This document shows, in pieces, positions 34,113 to 45,550 of a stretch of DNA of 64,000 nucleotides (the first letter of the stretch is position 1; every line of letters begins with the position of its first letter). The notes beneath the pieces are model-generated. The model did no database searches, was not told the origin of the DNA, and saw nothing but the letters and a program-made list of their open reading frames with translations. Where the stretch lies: contig NZ_SPFY01000006.1 in NCBI RefSeq assembly GCF_005844325.1, positions 1 to 64,000 on the forward strand, given 5' to 3'. This DNA comes from Collinsella aerofaciens. GTDB taxonomy: Bacteria > Actinomycetota > Coriobacteriia > Coriobacteriales > Coriobacteriaceae. The position numbers were made by a program, and so were the translations under genes.

Positions 34113-35129
34113 TTATAGCGAGTCTCTCTGGATTAGCTGCATGTGCATCACGGAGGTGGTGGGCTCGGCACCCTTGATCATATCGAGCGCAATGTTGGCG
34201 GCCATGTGGCCTTCTTCGCGCAGGGGCTGGCGGACGGTCGTGAGCGCGGGGACGCAGCGCGTCGCAATCTCGTGATCGTCGAAGCCGACGACAGAAACGT
34301 CCGCCGGAACGGATAGGCCTGCCTCGTTGAGTGCGGTGATGACGCCAGCCGCGATACGGTCCGATCCGCAGAGCACGCCATCGAAAGCAATCTCGCGCGC
34401 GAGAATCTGGTGCATGGCCTGATAGCCGTCTCCGCTGTTCCAGCCGGTATAGATAACGTTTGCGTCTGGGAGGTCTTCGCACAAGACGGCGCGGTAGCCG
34501 CGCAGGCGGTCGACAACAGCGAGGTTGTCTTGCGGTCCCAACACGGCGACGATATCCTTACGCCCGCGCTCTTTCATAGCGAGCGCTGCAAAGCGTCCGC
34601 CCTCTTCGTCGTCAGAGTAGACCGTCGAGAACACATCGCGATAGGGATGACCCTCGAGCTGGCCGCACAACACGGTGGGTACGCCCAGCTCGCGCAGCAC
34701 CTCGAGCAGCTCGCTGCCCTTGTAGGGGGAGACATCGATCACGGCGTCGAACGAGCGGCGCTCAAAGTGCTCGCGTGCGCGGTTGCGCTCATGCGTAGAA
34801 GACGCCTGCAAGATAACGGGCAGATAGGACGACTCCGACAGCTCCTCGGTAATGCCGCTCAAAAACTCGCTATAGGTGGGGTCGCTGAAGAGTTCACTCA
34901 GGGGCTCGGTCACGAGCACGGCGATGATTTCCGTGCGCCCGACAGCGAGCGCTCGGCCACGAGCGTTGGGGACAAAATTGACTTCCTTGGCCGCCGCGCG
35001 GACGCGCTTTTTGGTTTCCTCGCTAATGCGGGGCGAATCGTTGAGGGCGCGCGATGCCGTGGAGCGCGACACGCCGGCAGCTGCGGCAACCTCGGCAAGC
35101 GTAGGTGCGGTGCGAACTGGTTGGGTCAT
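34113..35129 (-). CDS. LacI-family repressor of the beta-galactosidase operon
   Basis: 338-residue regulator: LacI HTH (TLAEVAAAAGVSRSTASRALND, residues 10-31) with hinge region, then a periplasmic-binding-protein fold that senses a sugar or its derivative. It is divergent from lacZ, whose upstream region holds three copies of ACAACCGGTTGCAC, a LacI-type palindromic operator. Control of that operon is therefore likely. It may also repress itself, although the operators lie about 240 bases from its own start. Confidence 0.9.
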   Translation of the reverse strand: MTQPVRTAPTLAEVAAAAGVSRSTASRALNDSPRISEETKKRVRAAAKEVNFVPNARGRALAVGRTEIIAVLVTEPLSELFSDPTYSEFLSGITEELSESSYLPVILQASSTHERNRAREHFERRSFDAVIDVSPYKGSELLEVLRELGVPTVLCGQLEGHPYRDVFSTVYSDDEEGGRFAALAMKERGRKDIVAVLGPQDNLAVVDRLRGYRAVLCEDLPDANVIYTGWNSGDGYQAMHQILAREIAFDGVLCGSDRIAAGVITALNEAGLSVPADVSVVGFDDHEIATRCVPALTTVRQPLREEGHMAANIALDMIKGAEPTTSVMHMQLIQRDSL

Positions 35130-35372
35130 GGCGTCTCCTGGAAAATGCGGTCGATGTTGTCACTGATACGGGCTAGTGCGGATACAGCTTACTATAGTGC
35201 GCCTGAACAGCGTTCATGATATCCGGTGACCGGTGTCGTTTTGCAACCAAGCCGAAATCGAATACGTCTCGTGTGGGTGAGATATTAGCGGGCGTGGCGG
35301 TTGCCTACGAGCTTGAGAACGATGTCTTGCGCCGAGTTTCGATACTCAGGGTGACATAAGTGCCGCGGTTGT

Positions 35373-35386
35373 ACAACCGGTTGCAC
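35373..35386. promoter_or_regulatory. LacI-type operator O1
   Basis: ACAACCGGTTGCAC around the palindrome CAACCGGTTG. Preceded by GTTGT, which extends dyad symmetry. It is the most upstream of three copies, 45 bases before the second. Confidence 0.75.
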
Positions 35387-35417
35387 CGTTAACCCGGTCA
35401 AATCGACCGTTCAGCGG

Positions 35418-35431
35418 ACAACCGGTTGCAC
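35418..35431. promoter_or_regulatory. LacI-type operator O2, overlapping the -35 box
   Basis: ACAACCGGTTGCAC, with its last six bases forming the -35 element TTGCAC of the lacZ promoter. Binding here would block RNA polymerase. Confidence 0.8.
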
Positions 35432-35455
35432 AGCTTTTTGCATCGCCCGTAAGAT
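35426..35455 (+). promoter_or_regulatory. Promoter of the lacZ operon
   Basis: TTGCAC (35426-35431) and TAAGAT (35450-35455) with an 18-base spacer, lying between operators O2 and O3. The predicted transcript starts near 35462, inside O3. Confidence 0.65.
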
Positions 35456-35459
35456 AAGG

Positions 35460-35473
35460 ACAACCGGTTGCAC
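35460..35473. promoter_or_regulatory. LacI-type operator O3, at the transcript start
   Basis: ACAACCGGTTGCAC again, 42 bases after O2. It covers the expected transcription start of lacZ. Confidence 0.8.
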
Positions 35474-35490
35474 AAGAATCACTACGATGA

Positions 35491-38514
<3,024 letters not shown>

Positions 38515-38517
38515 GTC

Positions 38518-38973
38518 ATGCATATCTTTAACTCGCGTGCCGATTTCGACGCCCAGATGAAGTCCGTCAAGAAGTGGATGCGTACCGGTCAGGCACTCGA
38601 CGGCGTTTCTGAACTGCAGCACGATGTGGCGTACTCTATCGGCGACTCGCTGGTGTATTGGTGGGTGAACGCCCACGAGGCGGCTACTGCCGATCTGGTC
38701 GGTCACCGTCGCTACCATGCCGTGCTCGCCCCGCTCGACGGCAATCTGACCGTTGAGGTGGCTTCCAAGGCCGATCTTACCTGTACGCGCGCCTACAGCG
38801 ATATCGATGATCGCGAGCGCTTTGAGGGTACGGGGGAGACCGTGACGATTCCCACCGGCGGCGTTGCCGTCGTCGAAATTGACGAGGCCTACCGTGTCGT
38901 GGCCGATGCCGCGGATCCCCGCGTCGTGGTACTGCACGTGACAGTCGAAGGTTATTCCTTCCCCAACAAGTAG
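38518..38973 (+). CDS. Beta-galactosidase small subunit, EbgC/YhcH/YjgK family
   Basis: 151-residue cupin-fold protein of the YhcH/YjgK/YiaL (DUF386) family. In E. coli the homologue EbgC forms a complex with EbgA beta-galactosidase and is needed for full activity. Here it directly follows lacZ with a 3-base gap and an AAGGAGG-type site inside the lacZ end. Conserved HRRYHAVL (a family His motif) and acidic/His pairs such as ELQHDV are visible. The role as LacZ partner is inferred from homology and linkage. Confidence 0.87.
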   Translation: MHIFNSRADFDAQMKSVKKWMRTGQALDGVSELQHDVAYSIGDSLVYWWVNAHEAATADLVGHRRYHAVLAPLDGNLTVEVASKADLTCTRAYSDIDDRERFEGTGETVTIPTGGVAVVEIDEAYRVVADAADPRVVVLHVTVEGYSFPNK

Positions 38974-39114
38974 TATTCGTCCGCCTGGACGTTTGCTTCG
39001 CGCCGTTAAGGGGGATGGCTTTGTTGACTCCCTTTTCCCCATTCCCCTTAGCAGGTGCGCCGTCCGTGTTTGCACTTGCAGCTCGGACGGTTTTAGATGA
39101 CATTTAACAGATGA

Positions 39115-40590
<1,476 letters not shown>

Positions 40591-40637
40591 CGGCTAGGAT
40601 TAATCTGCGGCTGTGGAATAAATCGATTCCCTTTCCT

Positions 40638-40669
40638 AAGGAGGGGCCTTACGAGGCCCCTCCTTTTGT
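40638..40669 (+). terminator. Terminator of the lacZ operon
   Basis: A perfect 12-bp stem AAGGAGGGGCCT / AGGCCCCTCCTT with loop TACG, followed by TTGTGTTTT. Confidence 0.85.
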
Positions 40670-40690
40670 GTTTTGGGGCATGGTTTTGGC

Positions 40691-40918
40691 CCCCGTGGTC
40701 AAAAAATGCCAAATATGAGTACTGTTGCAAAAGAAGTGCCATATTTTTCGGCCTGCTCTGAGCGAAAATGGGCTCAAAATCGATTTATCTAACTCCCTTT
40801 AAAGGGCGTTTGACGGCTTTCAACCTCTTCGAATCGCTCAAGCTAGGCAATTTGCTCTCGATTTTGCTGCTACTAAATTTGTGACAGTACTCATATTTGC
40901 CACTTTTTGACCACGGGG
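40691..40918. repeat. 228-bp MITE-like element with 35-bp terminal inverted repeats
   Basis: The ends 40691-40725 and 40884-40918 are inverted repeats matching at 33 of 35 positions (CCCCGTGGTCAAAAA at the tips, AAATATGAGTACTGT at the inner ends). The 158-bp interior is AT-rich and non-coding. A second, shorter CATATTTTT match follows the left repeat. No clear target-site duplication is visible at the borders. It lies between the lac terminator and the HPr gene. Confidence 0.7.
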
Positions 40919-41011
40919 TATCCGGAGGGGCCCTCGATAAACATCTAACGCTACAATAACTACCACGTGGCTGGGTTTGCCGGCCGAATGTGTGATGTCG
41001 TGGGAGGGGAC

Positions 41012-41260
41012 ATGGTCGAGTTTACAAAGACGATTAAAGATCCGTTGGGACTACACGCCCGCCCGGTTGCGCTGCTCTATGACATCATTGCCAAGCACCG
41101 TAGCGACGTGTCGGTCAGCATCGGCGACCGCCATACCGACGGTCGCGATGTCATGGGCCTCATGGCTCTCTACGGCGAGTGCGGCGAGGACATCATCTTT
41201 CGCGTTTCGGGCGTAGACGAGGCTTCCTGCGTTACGTCGATCAGAAACCTCTCGCTCTAA
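41012..41260 (+). CDS. ptsH: Phosphocarrier protein HPr with Asp at position 46
   Basis: 82-residue cytosolic phosphotransferase-system carrier, taking phosphate from EI onto His15 (GLHARPVALL) and passing it to EIIA proteins. Starting at ATG 41012, which has GGGAGGGG close upstream, the numbering gives His15 and puts Asp at 46 (GRDVMGLMAL) where HPr kinase would phosphorylate Ser46 in Firmicutes. Other PTS genes are not adjacent. An upstream ATG at 40988 would add 8 residues. A strong terminator follows. Confidence 0.9.
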   Translation: MVEFTKTIKDPLGLHARPVALLYDIIAKHRSDVSVSIGDRHTDGRDVMGLMALYGECGEDIIFRVSGVDEASCVTSIRNLSL

Positions 41261-41267
41261 GCATGAC

Positions 41268-41306
41268 AAGGCGCGGCAAAGGACAGCTCTTTGCCGCGCC
41301 TTTTTG
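41268..41306 (+). terminator. Terminator of ptsH
   Basis: Perfect 14-bp stem AAGGCGCGGCAAAG / CTTTGCCGCGCCTT with a 7-base loop, then TTTG. Confidence 0.9.
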
Positions 41307-41352
41307 TTTCGTATAGGAAACTTTTTCGAAATCTGAATGGGGACCCTTTCCA

Positions 41353-41406
41353 AAAAGTTAACCACGTGTTAGTTTACTAAAGCAAACATAGGCGTGGTTA
41401 ACTTTT
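41353..41406. promoter_or_regulatory. Large inverted repeat upstream of feoA
   Basis: AAAAGTTAACCACG and CGTGGTTAACTTTT are perfect 14-bp arms around 26 bases. The loop contains TTAGTTTACTAA (41369-41380), itself an inverted repeat like a metal-regulator site. It ends 43 bases before the feoA start. GTGGTTAACT also occurs upstream of the small Feo partner gene (44551-44560). Confidence 0.5.
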
Positions 41407-41448
41407 ACCGCGTCGATGTTGAGGACGAACTGACGTTAGGAGCCACTC

Positions 41449-41691
41449 ATGTCTTGCGGACCGCAGATGCCGGCAATGCCGCTTTCGATGGTAAAAGCGG
41501 GCGAAACCGTGCGCGTGTCTCGTGTAAAGGGCAATGAGGATATGAAGCACCACCTCAAGGACCTCGGCTTTGTCGAGGGCAGCGAAATTCACGTGGTGAG
41601 CTCGAGTGGCGCCAATATCATCGTCACGGTGCTGGGCGCACGCTTTGGTATCGATTCCAAGGTTGCCATGCACATCATGACCGTCGGTTAG
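41449..41691 (+). CDS. feoA: FeoA-family protein (first)
   Basis: 80-residue SH3-like cytosolic protein that assists ferrous-iron transporter FeoB. The core (KAGETVRVSRVKGNEDMKHHLKDLGFVEGSEIHVVS) matches the FeoA domain, with a short N-terminal tail containing one Cys. It begins the feoA-feoA-feoB cluster and has AGGAG ahead of the ATG. Confidence 0.9.
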   Translation: MSCGPQMPAMPLSMVKAGETVRVSRVKGNEDMKHHLKDLGFVEGSEIHVVSSSGANIIVTVLGARFGIDSKVAMHIMTVG

Positions 41692-41730
41692 TCCGCAGCA
41701 TTTCATAAAAACCGAAAGGGGGACAAGAGG

Positions 41731-41952
41731 ATGAAGACGTTGGGTGACGTTAAGGTGGGCGAGAGCTCCACCATCGTCAAGCTTCACGGTGAGGGTGCGC
41801 TTCGCCGCCACCTTATGGACCTGGGGCTCATCAAGGGCACTTCGTTCAAGGTCGTGAAGGTTGCACCGCTCGGTGATCCGGTCGAGATCAACGTGCGCGG
41901 CTACGAGCTTTCCATCCGCAAGGAGGAGGCTGCCGTCGTCGAGGTTCAGTAA
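41731..41952 (+). CDS. feoA: FeoA-family protein (second)
   Basis: 73-residue FeoA paralogue: TLGDVKVGESSTIVKLHGEGALRRHLMDLGLIKGTSFKVVKVAPLGDP shows the full fold, ending in the usual EIxVRGYELSIRKEEA pattern. GAAAGGGGG is 9 bases upstream. Two different FeoA proteins before one FeoB are frequent in anaerobes; they may act as a pair. Confidence 0.92.
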   Translation: MKTLGDVKVGESSTIVKLHGEGALRRHLMDLGLIKGTSFKVVKVAPLGDPVEINVRGYELSIRKEEAAVVEVQ

Positions 41953-41983
41953 GGGCTCGCGGCGCATATATCTGCAGATAAAG

Positions 41984-42002
41984 TTAGGTTTTTCTAACTT
42001 AA
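41984..42002. promoter_or_regulatory. DtxR/IdeR-type iron box upstream of feoB
   Basis: TTAGGTTTTTCTAACTTAA matches the DtxR consensus TTAGGTTAGCCTAACCTAA at 15 of 19 positions, all mismatches being in the centre or one flank. It lies 74 bases before feoB, in the gap after the second feoA. It suggests an internal, iron-repressed promoter. Confidence 0.65.
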
Positions 42003-42075
42003 TGCAGCAACTTTAAAGCACATTATCCAGCCTGCGCGGAGAAAGCAGCGCAGGCACACAAGGAAGAAGGATTGA

Positions 42076-44403
42076 ATGGCGGATTCTCAGATCCATGTCG
42101 CGCTGGCGGGTAACCCCAACTGCGGCAAGACCACGCTTTTCAACCTGATCACCGGCGCCAACGGCTACGTTGGCAACTGGCCCGGCGTCACGGTTGAGAA
42201 AAAGGAGGCCAAGCTCCTAAGCGACAAGAACGTTACCATCACGGACCTCCCTGGCATCTACTCGCTTTCCCCCTACAGCCCTGAGGAGCAGTGCTCGCGC
42301 GATTACCTCATGAGCGGCGAGCCCGATGTCGTCGTCCAGGTGGTCGACGCCACCAACCTCGAGCGTAACCTGTACCTGGCGCTTCAGGTTATCGAGACCG
42401 GCCTGCCCGTGGTCGTTGCCCTCAACATGGCCGACCTGGTCGAGAAGAACGGCGATAAGATCGACACGGACAAGCTCTCCAAGAAGCTCGGTTGTCCGGT
42501 CATGATGATCTCGGCCCTTAAGAACAAGGGCATCAAGGAGCTGTTCGAGCAGGTCAAGAAGTCCGCTGCTTCCAAGGGCCAGGTGCCGGAGCACAAGTTC
42601 GATTCCTCCATCGAGGACGTTCTGGACCACATCGAGAACAATCTGCCGGCGAGCGTTCCCGCCAACAAGCGCCGCTACTACGCTGTCAAGCTGTTCGAGC
42701 GCGATGCGGACGCCTGCAAGCTCATCAACCTCACCAAGGAGAAGACCGCTCGCGTCGAAGGTCTGGTCGCTCAGTGCGAGCAGGACTGCGACGATGACGC
42801 CGAGTCCATCATCACCGGCGAGCGTTACGGCGTGATTGCCCACATCATTGACGAGTGCCTCACCAAGGCTCCGGCAAAGATGAGCACCTCCGAGAAGATC
42901 GACCGCGTGGTTACCAACCGTATCCTGGGCCTGCCGATCTTTGTGGTCATCATGTTCTGCGTGTACTACATCGCCGTTTCTACCTTGGGCGGCACGGTGA
43001 CCGACTTCACCAACGACCAGCTCTTCGGTACCGACGGTTGGTACGTGCTCGGTCAGGGCCGCGACGCCTACGACGCGGCCGTCGAGGCTGCGGGCGACAA
43101 TGCCGACTCGGTCGACCCGGCACAGTACGGCCCCTATGTTCCTGGTATTACCACCATGGTCCACGACGCCCTTGTGGCGGGCGGCACCGAGGACGGTGGC
43201 CTGGTCGATTCGCTCGTCTGTGACGGCATCGTCGGCGGCCTGGGCGCCATCTTCGGCTTTGTCCCGCAGATGTTCCTGCTGTTCGTGATGCTGTCCTTCC
43301 TGGAGGACTGCGGCTATATGGCCCGCGTCGCCTTCATCATGGACCGCGTGTTCCGTCGCTTTGGCCTGTCCGGTAAGTCCTTCATTCCTATGCTCGTGTC
43401 TTCGGGCTGCGGTGTCCCCGGCGTCATGGCTACCAAGACCATCGAGAACGAGAAGGACCGCCGTATGACGGTCATGACCACCACGTTTATTCCCTGCGGC
43501 GCTAAGCTGCCGATCATCGCCCTGCTCATGGGCTCCATCATCGGCGATTCTTCCACCACCGCCGCGTGGATCAGCCCGCTCTTCTACTTCCTGGGCGTCT
43601 TTGCCGTCATCGCCTCGGGCCTCATGCTCAAGAAGACCAAGCTCTTCGCCGGCCGTCCGACCCCGTTTGTCATGGAGCTTCCTGCCTACCACTTCCCGGC
43701 GATCCGTTCCTGGGCGCTGCACGTGTGGGAGCGCTGCTGGGCCTTTATCAAGAAGGCCGGCACGGTCATCTTTGCGTCCACCGTCGTCGTTTGGTTCCTC
43801 TCCAACTTTGGTAGCTATAACGGTTCCTTTGGCTTCCTGCCTGCGATGGACGGCATCCCCGAGGAGTTTATGGACTACTCCGTGCTTGCCATGCTGGGCA
43901 ACCTGGTCGCTTGGATCTTCGCCCCGCTCGGCTTTAGCACCTGGCAGGCCACCGCGCTGACTGTCTCTGGCCTCGTCGCCAAGGAGAACGTCGTCGCCAC
44001 CGCCGGCTCGCTGCTGTCCGTCGCCGACGCGGGCGAGACCGACCCGAGCCTGTGGACCGCGTTTGCCGGCATGTTCCCCACCATGGGCGCTTGCGTTGCC
44101 TTCGGCGCCTTCAACCTGCTGTGCGCTCCGTGCTTTGCCGCCATTGGCACCATCCGCAACCAGATGGATTCCGGCAAGTGGACTGCGATCGCCATCGGTT
44201 ACGAGTGCGCCTTCGCTTGGGTGATCGGCCTGTTCATCAACCAGTTCTACAACTTGCTTGTTCTTGGACAATTTGGTATCTGGACGATTGTGGCCATTGT
44301 GCTGCTGGTTGCGATGCTCTTCCAGATCTTCCGCCCCATGCCCAAACATGCATGGACCGACGAGGACGAGACCAACACTGCTTCCGCCGCAGTTTCCGCT
44401 TAA
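42076..44403 (+). CDS. feoB: Ferrous iron transporter FeoB
   Basis: 775-residue inner-membrane Fe2+ importer. N-terminal G domain: G1 AGNPNCGKTTLFN, switch region GNWPGVTVEKKEA, G3 DLPGIYSLSPYSPEE and NMAD as the G4 motif. A GDI helical domain follows (about residues 170-270), then two Gate-type membrane repeats with the Cys of SGCGVPGVMATKT and PCGAKLPI. The C terminus is short and polar. The start at 42076 has GAAGGA upstream. Part of feoA-feoA-feoB; iron regulation by the DtxR-like box is likely. Confidence 0.96.
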   Translation: MADSQIHVALAGNPNCGKTTLFNLITGANGYVGNWPGVTVEKKEAKLLSDKNVTITDLPGIYSLSPYSPEEQCSRDYLMSGEPDVVVQVVDATNLERNLYLALQVIETGLPVVVALNMADLVEKNGDKIDTDKLSKKLGCPVMMISALKNKGIKELFEQVKKSAASKGQVPEHKFDSSIEDVLDHIENNLPASVPANKRRYYAVKLFERDADACKLINLTKEKTARVEGLVAQCEQDCDDDAESIITGERYGVIAHIIDECLTKAPAKMSTSEKIDRVVTNRILGLPIFVVIMFCVYYIAVSTLGGTVTDFTNDQLFGTDGWYVLGQGRDAYDAAVEAAGDNADSVDPAQYGPYVPGITTMVHDALVAGGTEDGGLVDSLVCDGIVGGLGAIFGFVPQMFLLFVMLSFLEDCGYMARVAFIMDRVFRRFGLSGKSFIPMLVSSGCGVPGVMATKTIENEKDRRMTVMTTTFIPCGAKLPIIALLMGSIIGDSSTTAAWISPLFYFLGVFAVIASGLMLKKTKLFAGRPTPFVMELPAYHFPAIRSWALHVWERCWAFIKKAGTVIFASTVVVWFLSNFGSYNGSFGFLPAMDGIPEEFMDYSVLAMLGNLVAWIFAPLGFSTWQATALTVSGLVAKENVVATAGSLLSVADAGETDPSLWTAFAGMFPTMGACVAFGAFNLLCAPCFAAIGTIRNQMDSGKWTAIAIGYECAFAWVIGLFINQFYNLLVLGQFGIWTIVAIVLLVAMLFQIFRPMPKHAWTDEDETNTASAAVSA

Positions 44404-44432
44404 GTCCGAATAAGGATTAGCCCCTTTTCACG

Positions 44433-44466
44433 AGCCCGGGTGTCCCAGCGACACTCGGGCTTTTTG
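44433..44466 (+). terminator. Terminator of feoB
   Basis: Stem AGCCCG-GTGTC / GACAC-CGGGCT with one internal mismatch, loop of 5, then TTTTT. Confidence 0.85.
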
Positions 44467-44497
44467 GTGGGGGAGATGTGGCGTTTCCGCAGATAAA

Positions 44498-44532
44498 ACC
44501 GACCAAAATAAACCTGTCCCTTTTTGGTAGGT
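44498..44532. repeat. Hairpin with GGGACAGG core (minus orientation)
   Basis: ACCGACCAAAA pairs with TTTTGGTAGGT (one mismatch). Read on the minus strand the loop holds AAGGGACAGG, the same core as the hairpin at 59539-59569, whose stem differs. Confidence 0.55.
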
Positions 44533-44578
44533 GGAGGATGGGGTAAAGTAAGTGGTGGTTAACTAGGGGAGGCTTGCT

Positions 44579-44779
44579 ATGGCACCTATCGATATTGTTG
44601 TACTGGCTGTTATCGGCGTTGCGTTTGTCGCGGTATGCGTGCGCATCTACCGCAAGGGCACCTGCGCCGACTGCGCTCAGGGTGGCGTTTGCACGGGGCA
44701 TTGCTCCAACAAAAAGACGTGCGCCGCGCTGAAAGGCGTCGACAAAATCGCCGAAGACTTGGGCCGCGGTATCAAGTAA
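44579..44779 (+). CDS. FeoB-associated Cys-rich membrane protein
   Basis: 66 residues: an N-terminal transmembrane helix (IDIVVLAVIGVAFVAVCV) followed by a short cysteine motif (TCADC...VCTGHCSNKKTC, five Cys in about 20 residues), the hallmark of the FeoB-associated Cys-rich family. A role in assembling FeoB or handling Fe2+ is presumed. GGGGAGG lies 8 bases upstream. It is separated from feoB by a terminator, so it probably has its own promoter. Confidence 0.85.
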   Translation: MAPIDIVVLAVIGVAFVAVCVRIYRKGTCADCAQGGVCTGHCSNKKTCAALKGVDKIAEDLGRGIK

Positions 44780-44792
44780 GGCCCAGACATCT

Positions 44793-44829
44793 AAGCGCCT
44801 CGCGAGCATCCGTTCGCGGGGCGTTTTTC
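44793..44829. terminator. Terminator between the Feo partner gene and kdpE
   Basis: GCGCCTCGCGA pairs with TTCGCGGGGCG around a short loop, followed by TTTTTC on the plus strand. It sits between converging genes and ends the plus-strand transcript. Confidence 0.7.
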
Positions 44830-44845
44830 ACTTTTGTGGGGTGGG

Positions 44846-45550
44846 CTAGAGACGCTGCATGCGGTACCCGACACCCATGTGCGTCTGAATCATCTTGGGG
44901 TGAGAGGGGTCTGCCTCGATCTTCTTGCGCAGGGTGCGCATGAACACGCGCAGGCTCGCCAGATCGCTGTCCCAGCTCGTGCCCCATATCTCGCGGGTGA
45001 TGAAGGTGTGGGTGAGCACCTTGTCGACGTTTTTCGCCAGAAGGACGAGCAATTTGTACTCGGTTGGGGTGAGCGAGAGCTCGCGTCCGTCTTTCGTTGC
45101 GTATCCCGCGGCGTAGTCGATATGCAGCGGACCGTTGTCGAACGTGCTCGCTTCTGTCGACTCGCTCGACGCCATCGAGGAGCGCCTCAAATTCGCACGG
45201 ACGCGCGCGAGCAACTCATCCACAGAAAAGGGCTTGGTGAGGTAGTCGTCTGCCCCTGCGTCAAGTGCTGCAATCTTGTCGGAATCTTCGGTGCGCGCCG
45301 AAATGACGATAATGGGGACTGCCGACCAGCTTCGGATCTTCGTGATGACCTCGATACCGTCAATGTCGGGAAGGCCGAGGTCGAGCATGATGAGGCTGGG
45401 GCCGTGCGACACCGCATCCATGATGGCGGCCTGGCCGTTGCAAACCTTGCTCACGACATAGCCGTGGAGGTCAAGCGCGGTCGAAACGAGGTTTTGAACG
45501 GTCAGGTCATCTTCGACCAGGAGGATGCGTGGCTTAGCGGCATTATTCAT
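44846..45550 (-). CDS. kdpE: Response regulator KdpE
   Basis: 234-residue OmpR-family activator of the kdp operon. Receiver with ILLVEDD, phospho-acceptor Asp57 in IMLDLGLPDIDG and Lys in YLTKPF; winged-helix domain from about residue 135, with TPTEYKLLVLLAKN and the end HMGVGYRM. Its start overlaps the kdpD stop by 8 bases, so translation is coupled. Confidence 0.93.
   Translation of the reverse strand: MNNAAKPRILLVEDDLTVQNLVSTALDLHGYVVSKVCNGQAAIMDAVSHGPSLIMLDLGLPDIDGIEVITKIRSWSAVPIIVISARTEDSDKIAALDAGADDYLTKPFSVDELLARVRANLRRSSMASSESTEASTFDNGPLHIDYAAGYATKDGRELSLTPTEYKLLVLLAKNVDKVLTHTFITREIWGTSWDSDLASLRVFMRTLRKKIEADPSHPKMIQTHMGVGYRMQRL

Noticed and set aside
35373-35473. Short tandem repeat or CRISPR-like array of three 14-mers
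   Set aside because: They are palindromic, placed on promoter elements and next to a LacI gene, which is explained better as an operator set.
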